Shown: in pieces, positions 56,290-64,000 of the stretch
Numbering within the stretch: the stretch's first letter is position 1
Layout of the letters: each line of letters begins with the position of its first letter
Assembly (NCBI RefSeq): GCF_001425385.1
Contig: NZ_LMQO01000003.1
Span: forward strand, 434,001 to 498,000
Direction of reading: 5' to 3'
DNA length: 64,000 nucleotides
Source of the DNA: Sphingomonas sp. Leaf407
GTDB taxonomy: Bacteria; Pseudomonadota; Alphaproteobacteria; Sphingomonadales; Sphingomonadaceae
The notes under the pieces: generated by a model
The model's database searches: none
What the model was told of the DNA's origin: nothing
Seen by the model: only the letters and a program-made list of their open reading frames with translations
Program-made: the position numbers and the translations under genes

Positions 56290-56386
56290 CGTCGTTCCCG
56301 CGCAAGGGGGGAACCCATATCCGCAGCGTTCGTGCTGGAGCCGAAACGGCAGCGTCCATGGATTCCCGCCTTCGCGGGAAGGACGG
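56290..56386. repeat. Inverted repeat, family B variant (degenerate left arm)
   Basis: The right arm CCCGCCTTCGCGGGAAGGACG is well formed; the left arm CGTCGTTCCCGCGCAAGGGG matches only partly. It directly follows the element at 56169-56267. Confidence 0.7.
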
Positions 56387-56415
56387 GCGCGCATGCGGCC
56401 CGCCCGCCCGTCGGT

Positions 56416-56454
56416 CGCGGCAAAGCCGCGCCCCGAAGGGCGGGCTTTGTCGCG
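56416..56454 (-). terminator. Strong hairpin downstream of ilvC
   Basis: CGCGGCAAAGCCGCGCCC on the plus strand pairs, with one bulge, with GGGCGGGCTTTGTCGCG around the loop CGAA. It lies 47 bases after the ilvC stop on the minus strand and probably ends the ilvBNC transcript. No U-tract follows. Confidence 0.65.
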
Positions 56455-56500
56455 CCAGCCGGTCGAAGAATTTGACGGTGCAGCGTTGCCGCTGCGCCGA

Positions 56501-58091
<1,591 letters not shown>

Positions 58092-58096
58092 GGGTT

Positions 58097-58294
58097 CTAC
58101 CGTGGAAGATCGATTGTGACGGCGTGCGTCGGGATCGGCATGAGAAGAAGAATGGCGAGAGCGGAAAGTGTCACGATCAGACTGACGACGCCCCACACCG
58201 TCTGCCCTGCGGCAAAGTCGCGGTACGTGCGAACGGCACAGTAGATCGTGACGACGATCAGGAGCCATGCCTGGCTCTGCACCATCGCCATCAC
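58097..58294 (-). CDS. Small two-helix membrane protein between ilvB and ilvN
   Basis: A 65-residue protein (MMAMVQSQAWLLIVVTIY...) with two membrane helices, about residues 8-23 and 34-53, joined by a short charged loop (YRDFAAGQ). The first start is GTG 58294, overlapping the ilvB stop as GTGA; ATG 58291 is also possible. It ends 5 bases before ilvN. Nothing similar comes to mind as a named family. The packed spacing makes it very likely to be translated with ilvB and ilvN. Confidence 0.75.
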   Translation of the reverse strand: MMAMVQSQAWLLIVVTIYCAVRTYRDFAAGQTVWGVVSLIVTLSALAILLLMPIPTHAVTIDLPR

Positions 58295-60036
58295 ACCAGC
58301 GCCTTGGCCTCGTCGTCCATCTCGCCCGACACTTCGTTGGCCTGCAGGATCATGTCGGTATGCGCCGCACCCGACGGGATCATCGGGAAGCAGTTGGCGA
58401 GTTTCGCGACCATGCAGTCGACCATCACCGGCCCGTCATGGTCGAGCATCGCCTGAATCCCCGCGTCCAACTGGTCCGGCCGCTCGATGCGGATGCCCTT
58501 CCAGCCATAGGCTTCAGCCAGCTTCACGAAATCGGGCAGCGAGTCCGAATAGCTGTTCGAATAGCGCGAGCTATAGGTCAGTTCCTGCCACTGGCGGACC
58601 ATGCCCATATATTCGTTGTTCAGGATGAAGACCTTCACCGGCAACCGGTACTGCGTCGCCGTCGCCAGTTCCTGAATGTTCATCTGGATCGACGCTTCGC
58701 CCGCGATGTCGATGCACAGCGCCCCCGGATTGCCGAGCTGCGCGCCGATCGCGGCGGGCAGGCCATAGCCCATCGTGCCGAGACCGCCGCTGGTCAGCCA
58801 CTTGTTCGGCGCCTCGAACCCGAAATGCTGCGCGGCCCACATCTGGTGCTGGCCCACCTCGGTCGACACGATCGGCGCGCGATGCTTGGTCGCCTCGTAC
58901 AGCGCGCGGACGGCGCGCTGCGGCATGATTTCCTTGGCATTTTCGGGGAAGTCGAGGCAGCGCTTGGCGCGCCAGCCGTCGATCTTGCTCCACCACGCCG
59001 ACAGGTCAGGCTTGGGATGCTGGCGTGCCTTCCACACCCGCACCATATCCTCCATCGCATGGCCCGCATCGGCGATGATGCCCAGATCGGCGCGGACGAT
59101 CTTGTTCACGCTGGAGCGGTCGATGTCGATATGGACCTTGCGGCTGCGCGGGGAAAAGGCATCGAGCCGCCCCGTCACCCGGTCGTCGAAGCGCGCACCG
59201 ATGGCGACGACCAGATCGGCCTCGTTCATCACCATATTGGCTTCATAGGTGCCGTGCATGCCGAGCATGCCGAGCCACTGCGGGCTGGACGCGGGCAGCG
59301 CGCCCAGACCCATCAGCGTCGACGTGACCGGCGCGCCGGTGATCCGCGCCAGTTCGCGCAGCAGTTGCGACGCCGCCGGCCCCGAATTGATGATGCCGCC
59401 GCCGGTGTAGAACACCGGACGCTCGGCCGCCGCCAGCATGTCGACGACCTGCTCGATCTGCGCACGATCGGCCTTCACCTTGGGGCGATAGGTCTTGTGC
59501 TGGATCGGGCCGGGCTTGGTATAGCGCGCGGTCGCGACCTGCACGTCCTTCGGAATGTCGACCACGACCGGGCCGGGGCGGCCGGCGGTGGCGATATGGA
59601 ACGCCTCGTGGATGATATGGCCGAGCTTGCCCGGGTCCTTCACCAGATAATTATGCTTGCAGCAATGGCGCGTGATGCCGACGGTGTCGGCTTCCTGAAA
59701 CGCATCGGTGCCGATCAGCGCGGTCGGCACCTGTCCGGTGATGACCACCATCGGGATCGAATCGAGCAGCGCGTCGGTGATGCCGGTGATCGCGTTGGTC
59801 GCACCGGGGCCGGAGGTGACGAGCACCACGCCGGGCTTGCCGGTCGAGCGGGCATAGCCTTCCGCCGCATGCGTCGCCGCCTGTTCGTGACGCACGAGGA
59901 TATGCTTGATCCGGCTATGTTCGAACAGCGCGTCATAGATCGGCAGCACCGCGCCGCCGGGATAGCCGAAGACGACCTCTACGCCGAGGTCGACCAGCGC
60001 TTCGACCAATATGTCGGCTCCGCTTTTCTCGGGCAT
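58291..60036 (-). CDS. ilvB: Acetolactate synthase large (catalytic) subunit
   Basis: A thiamine-diphosphate enzyme that condenses pyruvate with itself or with 2-oxobutyrate. The 581-residue protein has the catalytic glutamate region GYPGGAVLPIYDAL with HEQAATHAAEGYAR, the FAD-binding middle domain, and the ThDP motif GDG-like IDIAGEASIQMNIQELATA with the asparagine of LNNEYMGMVRQWQ. Note that the usual GDG opening reads DIAGEAS. It begins the ilvB-small gene-ilvN-ilvC operon, with a promoter-like sequence upstream. Confidence 0.96.
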   Translation of the reverse strand: MPEKSGADILVEALVDLGVEVVFGYPGGAVLPIYDALFEHSRIKHILVRHEQAATHAAEGYARSTGKPGVVLVTSGPGATNAITGITDALLDSIPMVVITGQVPTALIGTDAFQEADTVGITRHCCKHNYLVKDPGKLGHIIHEAFHIATAGRPGPVVVDIPKDVQVATARYTKPGPIQHKTYRPKVKADRAQIEQVVDMLAAAERPVFYTGGGIINSGPAASQLLRELARITGAPVTSTLMGLGALPASSPQWLGMLGMHGTYEANMVMNEADLVVAIGARFDDRVTGRLDAFSPRSRKVHIDIDRSSVNKIVRADLGIIADAGHAMEDMVRVWKARQHPKPDLSAWWSKIDGWRAKRCLDFPENAKEIMPQRAVRALYEATKHRAPIVSTEVGQHQMWAAQHFGFEAPNKWLTSGGLGTMGYGLPAAIGAQLGNPGALCIDIAGEASIQMNIQELATATQYRLPVKVFILNNEYMGMVRQWQELTYSSRYSNSYSDSLPDFVKLAEAYGWKGIRIERPDQLDAGIQAMLDHDGPVMVDCMVAKLANCFPMIPSGAAHTDMILQANEVSGEMDDEAKALV

Positions 60037-60093
60037 GGGACGGCTCCTTCACTCACACGATTTCGCAGGCGCGATAACAGATTTGGAGTGGCG

Positions 60094-60122
60094 TCGCTAG
60101 TCGCATGAAACGTGCGTGTCAA
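60094..60122 (-). promoter_or_regulatory. Possible promoter for ilvB
   Basis: On the minus strand TTGACA (60117-60122) is followed by 17 bases and TAGCGA (60094-60099). The -35 matches the sigma-70 consensus perfectly; the -10 is weak, as is common in sphingomonads. It lies between the miaA stop and ilvB. Confidence 0.5.
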
Positions 60123-60125
60123 CCA

Positions 60126-61058
60126 TCAATTGCGTAATATAATGTCGAACTTTGCAGATAATGCGCATGTTTCGGTTTCACCGATGCGAAGCCAATCGCC
60201 CGGCGGCTGATTGCGGAACCAGGTGTATTGCCGCTTGGCATATTGCCGCGTCGCTGCCCGCGCCCGCTCCAGCGCCGCGTCGCGGGTCAGCTCGCCGCTC
60301 AGCCAGCCCGCCACCTCGGCCACGCCGATCGCCCGGCGGACCGGCGCATCCGCGCCGATGTCGTCGCGGGCGAGCAGCGCCGCCACTTCGTCGCGCGCGC
60401 CATGGTCGAACATCTGCGCCAGTCGCCGGTCGCACCGGTCGGTCAGCCAGTCCCGGTCGGGCAGCAGCAGAAGGGCGCGCAGGTCGATCTCCGCGCCGAT
60501 GCCGCCCGTGCGGTCGCGCTGCCAGTCGGCAAGGCTCCGTCCGGTCGAGCGCACCACCTCCAGCGCGCGCGCCACCCGCGTCGTATCGCTGGCCAGCAGC
60601 CGCGCGGCGGCGGCCGGATCGGCCTGGGCCAGCGCGGCATGCGCCTCGGCGACCGGCAGCGCGCGCACCGCCGCGCGCACTGCCGGGTCAATGTCGGGCA
60701 CCGGCGCGATCCCGTCGAGCAGCGTGCGCAGATACAACCCGGTCCCGCCGACCAGCACCGGCAGCTTCCCCGCCGCCAGCACCTCGCCCACCACCGCCGC
60801 CGCGTCGCGCGCCCATGCCGCGGCGGAATAGGCGTTGGCCCCGTCGACATGGCCGAACAGCCGATGCGGCGCGCTCGCCGCTTCCTCAGGGGAGGGGCGG
60901 GCCGACAGCACGCGCAGGTCGCGGTACACCTGCGCGCTGTCGGCGTTGACGACCACGCCGTCGTGCGCCTGCGCCACCGCGATCGCCAGCGCGGACTTGC
61001 CGCTGGCGGTCGGGCCTGCGATGAGCGCCACCCTCGGACGGTCAGGAGATTTCGCCAT
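60126..61058 (-). CDS. miaA: tRNA dimethylallyltransferase MiaA
   Basis: Adds the dimethylallyl group to A37 of tRNAs that read codons starting with U. The 310-residue protein has the P-loop [24 protein letters not shown], and the [15 protein letters not shown] segment, and ends with the [14 protein letters not shown] region. Start ATG 61058 shares the sequence CATG with the divergent serB start; ATG 61064 is an alternative. No clear ribosome site precedes either. Confidence 0.95.
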   Translation of the reverse strand: MAKSPDRPRVALIAGPTASGKSALAIAVAQAHDGVVVNADSAQVYRDLRVLSARPSPEEAASAPHRLFGHVDGANAYSAAAWARDAAAVVGEVLAAGKLPVLVGGTGLYLRTLLDGIAPVPDIDPAVRAAVRALPVAEAHAALAQADPAAAARLLASDTTRVARALEVVRSTGRSLADWQRDRTGGIGAEIDLRALLLLPDRDWLTDRCDRRLAQMFDHGARDEVAALLARDDIGADAPVRRAIGVAEVAGWLSGELTRDAALERARAATRQYAKRQYTWFRNQPPGDWLRIGETETCALSAKFDIILRN

Positions 61059-61935
61059 GTTCATCGCCACGCTGATAGCAGCCGAATCGATCGCCGAGCG
61101 CGATATTTCCGATGCGGTGGCCCGCATGGACGACCTCTGTGGAGTCTCCGAGTGGCGCTGGGTCGAAGTAGGCCGCGTTGCCGACATTTATTTCAAGGAG
61201 GACCCGGCCTGGGCCGATGGCGTTCTGTCGCCGTGGTTCGACCGGACCGACGTCGCGATCCAGCCTGCCGCCAATCGCGAAAAGAAACTCCTCATCGCCG
61301 ACATGGATTCGACGATGATTACCGTCGAGTGCATCGACGAACTGGCCGATTACGCCGGGATCAAGCCGCAGATCGCCGACGTCACCGAACGGGCGATGCG
61401 CGGCGAACTCGACTTCGCCTCGGCACTCGACGCCCGCGTCGCGCTGCTGGAGGGGCTGGAGGAAGCCGCGATCCAGCGCTGCCTCGACGAACGGGTCACG
61501 CTGATGCCCGGCGCGAAGACGCTCATCCAGACGATGCGCGCACGCGGGGCCACGACGATCCTCGTCTCGGGCGGCTTCACCCGCTTTGCCGAGCCGGTCG
61601 GGCACGAACTGGGCTTTCACCGCATGATCGCCAACCGCCTGCTGATCGAGGACGGCCGCCTGACCGGCAAGGTGCGCAAACCGATCGTCGATGCGACCAC
61701 CAAGGAAGTGACGCTGCTCGCCGCGATCGACGAACTGGGCATCGATCCGGCCGCCACGCTGGCCGTCGGCGACGGCGCCAACGACCTGCCGATGATCCGC
61801 CGCGCGGGATTGGGCGTGGCCTATCACGCCAAGCCGATCGTTGCTGCCGAAGCGGCGGTGCGCATCGACCACAACGACCTCACCGCGCTGCTCCACATTC
61901 AGGGCATCCCGCGCGGCGAGTGGGTCGAGGGCTAA
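61057..61935 (+). CDS. serB: Phosphoserine phosphatase SerB
   Basis: The last step of serine synthesis. The 292-residue protein has an N-terminal ACT-like region and a HAD phosphatase domain with the nucleophile motif DMDSTMI, the serine or threonine motif LVSGGFTRF and the acidic motif [13 protein letters not shown] 61057 has AGGAG 8 bases before it. Its start overlaps the divergent miaA start in the palindrome CATG, so each promoter must lie inside the other gene. Confidence 0.96.
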   Translation: MFIATLIAAESIAERDISDAVARMDDLCGVSEWRWVEVGRVADIYFKEDPAWADGVLSPWFDRTDVAIQPAANREKKLLIADMDSTMITVECIDELADYAGIKPQIADVTERAMRGELDFASALDARVALLEGLEEAAIQRCLDERVTLMPGAKTLIQTMRARGATTILVSGGFTRFAEPVGHELGFHRMIANRLLIEDGRLTGKVRKPIVDATTKEVTLLAAIDELGIDPAATLAVGDGANDLPMIRRAGLGVAYHAKPIVAAEAAVRIDHNDLTALLHIQGIPRGEWVEG

Positions 61936-61951
61936 GGCAGCCGAACTCCCC

Positions 61952-62109
61952 TCCCTGACAAGAGTTTCGGGTCGGTCATGCCCCCGGCATGACCTGAACA
62001 GTGCGGGGCACTGTTCACCCGAAACTGGGCTGGGGGTGGGTAGGCTCGTGGCAGGCGCTGTCGTACCCTCGCAGGCCGACCCACCCCCGACCCCTCCCTT
62101 GTCAGGGAG
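61952..62109. repeat. Multibranched palindromic repeat, family A copy 3 (inverted)
   Basis: It has the same outer arms as the other two copies, but the internal two-hairpin block lies near the left end, so the element is in the opposite orientation. The length, 158 bases, equals that of copy 1. It sits between the convergent serB and Sel1/SPOR genes. Confidence 0.85.
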
Positions 62110-62167
62110 GGGAGAGGCCAAACCCGCCCGTTCCGACCCCGATCGCCTGACGCCAGCGCCGTGAAGA

Positions 62168-63097
62168 TCAGCGCTTCACCGCCACGCACGTCGTCGGCCG
62201 GATCGCGCCACACGCCCGCGTCGCTTCCGCGCTCGAAGCAAACGGGCCGATCTGCAATTTGGTAATCCCGCCTGCCGCCTCGAAATAGGGTTGGCGACCG
62301 GCGAACTTGCCCGACACCTGCGACCACAGCCCGCGCGCGTTGCCGGCATCGCGGAACGCGCCGAGCTGCACCCGCCAGCCACCGTCGCGCACCGCTGCGG
62401 CCGGGGCAGGGGCGGCAGGCTTCGGGCGAGGCGCGGGAGTCGCTTCCGCCACCCGCGTCGGGACAGGGCGGGGCGTGACCACGCGCGGCGGGACCGGACG
62501 CGCCGTCGCCGTGCGCACCGGCTGCGTCGGCAACCGGCCGGCGCCCGCTTCCAGATCGCGCGCCATCGCCAGCGCCGCCTGCCGGTCGGGCAGGGGGACA
62601 TAGCGGTCCATCTCGGCCAGCGTCGATGCCGCCTGCGGCAGCCCGGCCGACGACGCGCGCGTCATCAGCGCATAGGCCCGCCGCCAGTCCTTAGGCACCG
62701 AATCGCCGTTGAACAGCATCGTCCCCAGCACGAACTGGCTGCGCGGCTCGCCGCGCGTCGCCGATTTCTCCAGCCATTGCACCGCATCGGCGCGCTTGCC
62801 GTTCTGGAACAGGATCAGGCCGTAATTGTCCTGCGCCTGCGGATGGCCCTGCTGCGCCGCCTTGGCATACCATTGTTCGGCCTGCGCCAGATCGAGCGGT
62901 ACGCCACGGCCCAGCTTGTATGCCTGCGCCAGATTGAACTGCGCATCGGCATCGCCGCCGATCGCCGGCTGGCGCCATTCGCGCACCGCCGTGGCCCAGT
63001 CGCCGCGCGACCAGGCGTCGACCCCGGCCTTCACATCGGCGATCGCCGGTGCCGCCAGCACCGCCGCACCCATCGCCAGCCAACCGTGTACGCGCAT
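62168..63097 (-). CDS. Exported Sel1-repeat and SPOR-domain protein
   Basis: A 309-residue protein: signal peptide (MRVHGWLAMGAAVLAAPAIA), then about three to four Sel1 repeats (residues 35-165, for example AQFNLAQAYKLGRGVPLDLAQAEQWYAKAA, in part LGRGVPLDLAQAEQWYAKAA), a Pro/Arg/Thr-rich linker, and a C-terminal SPOR domain (GGWRVQLGAFRDAGNARGLW). SPOR domains bind denuded peptidoglycan at division sites, so a role in the cell wall or division is likely. It is divergent from the ParA-like gene. Confidence 0.9.
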   Translation of the reverse strand: MRVHGWLAMGAAVLAAPAIADVKAGVDAWSRGDWATAVREWRQPAIGGDADAQFNLAQAYKLGRGVPLDLAQAEQWYAKAAQQGHPQAQDNYGLILFQNGKRADAVQWLEKSATRGEPRSQFVLGTMLFNGDSVPKDWRRAYALMTRASSAGLPQAASTLAEMDRYVPLPDRQAALAMARDLEAGAGRLPTQPVRTATARPVPPRVVTPRPVPTRVAEATPAPRPKPAAPAPAAAVRDGGWRVQLGAFRDAGNARGLWSQVSGKFAGRQPYFEAAGGITKLQIGPFASSAEATRACGAIRPTTCVAVKR

Positions 63098-63245
63098 CGA
63101 AATTCCCCTTGCGATCGGGGCGACCGTACCAGCGGTTCACCATGTTCCGCAAAGCCTTTCCGGTGGATGGCGCGCCCGCGTTAACGCCTTTTTATCCCGC
63201 CGCTGCGACAACGGCGCTGAACGGACACAGGGATACGACAGCGGC

Positions 63246-63947
63246 ATGCGCGTTCTGGCGGTGGCATCGCAAAAAGGCGGATCGGGCAAGACGACCTTGT
63301 CCGGCCACCTTGCCGTGCAGGCCGAACGGGCCGGCTGCGGGCCGGTCGTGATGATCGACATCGATCCGCAGGGGTCGCTGGCCGACTGGTGGAACGAACG
63401 CACCACCGATCTGCCCGCCTTCGCCCAGACATTGGTCGCGCGCCTCGCCGCCGATCTGGAAACGTTGCGCGCGCACGGCTTCAAGCTGGCGGTGATCGAC
63501 ACGCCGCCGGCGATCACCATGGCGATCCAGAGCGTGATCGCCGTCGCCGAACTGATCGTCGTGCCGACCCGCCCCAGCCCGCACGATCTGCGCGCGGTGG
63601 GGGCTACCGTCGATCTGTGCGGTCGCGCCGGCAAGCCGCTGGTATTCGTCGTCAATGCCGCGACGCCGGGCACCCGCGTCACCACCGAAGCGACGATGGC
63701 CTTGTCGCAGCACGGCACGGTCGCCCCGGTCATCGTCCATCACCGCGTCGATTTCGCCTCGTCGATGATCGACGGCCGCACCGTCATGGAACTCGACCCC
63801 GATTCGAAATCGAGCGCCGAGATCGCGCAACTGTGGACCTATCTCCACGACCGGCTGGAAAAGAATTTCCGCCGCACGGTGTTCGCCGTGCCGGCCGCGC
63901 CCGCCGGTGCGCTCGGCTTCGGCCGGCGGGGCATGGGGCAGGGCTGA
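63246..63947 (+). CDS. ParA/MinD-family ATPase
   Basis: A 233-residue P-loop ATPase with the deviant Walker A motif KGGSGKTTLSG near residue 10, DIDPQGSLADWW, and VIDTPPAIT as Walker B. Members position chromosomes, plasmids or protein complexes. No ParB gene or parS site is seen next to it, so it is probably an orphan ParA-like protein rather than the main chromosome-partition gene. It starts at ATG 63246 and its stop overlaps the next gene. Confidence 0.85.
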   Translation: MRVLAVASQKGGSGKTTLSGHLAVQAERAGCGPVVMIDIDPQGSLADWWNERTTDLPAFAQTLVARLAADLETLRAHGFKLAVIDTPPAITMAIQSVIAVAELIVVPTRPSPHDLRAVGATVDLCGRAGKPLVFVVNAATPGTRVTTEATMALSQHGTVAPVIVHHRVDFASSMIDGRTVMELDPDSKSSAEIAQLWTYLHDRLEKNFRRTVFAVPAAPAGALGFGRRGMGQG

Positions 63948-64000
63948 TGGCACCGATCGATCGCCCCGCGCCGCTCGTTCCCGGCCTGCTCGCCCGCAGG
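63947..64000 (+). CDS. Start of an unidentified gene (partial)
   Basis: ATG at 63947 overlaps the stop of the ParA-like gene (TGATG) and opens a frame of 18 residues, MAPIDRPAPLVPGLLARR, to the window edge. The overlap supports real translation, but too little is visible to name it. Confidence 0.5.
   Translation, partial: MAPIDRPAPLVPGLLARR

Noticed and set aside
63246..63947. ParA-like gene as plasmid or chromosome origin region
   Set aside because: No ParB gene, no parS sequence and no replication initiator are visible nearby.

Overview
This 64 kb window is chromosomal core DNA of a high-GC alphaproteobacterium, almost certainly a sphingomonad (Sphingomonas or a close relative). The evidence is the gene order zwf-pgl-edd-glk-eda for the Entner-Doudoroff pathway, large TonB-dependent receptors, the GTTC-N7-GTTC LexA box, short-form ArgC, Flp pilins, and dispersed palindromic repeats between genes. 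No plasmid, phage, insertion sequence or CRISPR array was seen.

Layout. 1-3.7 kb: fatty-acid synthesis (fabG end, acpP, fabF) with mltG and small exported proteins. 4.0-9.7 kb: the complete Entner-Doudoroff operon on the minus strand, read zwf to eda. 10.1-12.2 kb: argC, an NlpC/P60-like protein and a MarR regulator on the minus strand, then about 1.1 kb without a convincing gene. 13.3-17.9 kb: lolC-lolD-glutathione peroxidase, secG, pyrG. 18.2-21.4 kb: a small heat-shock gene with an apparent RpoH promoter and ROSE-type RNA thermometer, divergent from a TonB receptor. 21.5-29.8 kb: an HdeD-like protein, dnaE, an acyl-CoA ligase, a tandem-TetR regulator and a catalase-fold protein. 30.1-34.9 kb: trpG-trpD-trpC-moaC-moeA-lexA on the minus strand. 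35-38.5 kb: a diguanylate cyclase, and aroK-aroB with a DUF2256 protein. 38.6-42.5 kb: two exported or anchored proteins of unknown function, xerD and accA. 42.6-46.9 kb: two Flp pilins, mutT, a methyltransferase, comF, grxC, a nitrilase, a DUF1178 protein and tRNA-Arg(CCU). 47.3-53.2 kb: a lipoprotein, folE, a second TonB receptor, a SWIB protein and threonine synthase. 53.4-61 kb: branched-chain amino acid synthesis (leuA, ilvC, ilvN, ilvB) with yceI and miaA. 61-64 kb: serB, a Sel1/SPOR protein and a ParA-family ATPase.

Many neighbours overlap by ATGA or GTGA, which indicates translational coupling: pgl/edd, glk/eda, lolD/gpx, trpG/D/C/moaC, aroK/aroB/DUF2256, grxC/nitrilase/DUF1178, and ilvB/small membrane protein.

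The window is mostly housekeeping, and I found no clear new multi-gene system. The most interesting signals are regulatory or structural. They are a leucine-rich leader peptide with an 18-bp attenuator hairpin before leuA; a ROSE-like thermometer before the Hsp20 gene; a seven-codon upstream ORF nested in a hairpin before the second TonB receptor; a three-copy, about 158-bp multibranched palindrome; a small membrane protein between ilvB and ilvN; and an NlpC/P60 protein that has lost its catalytic cysteine.
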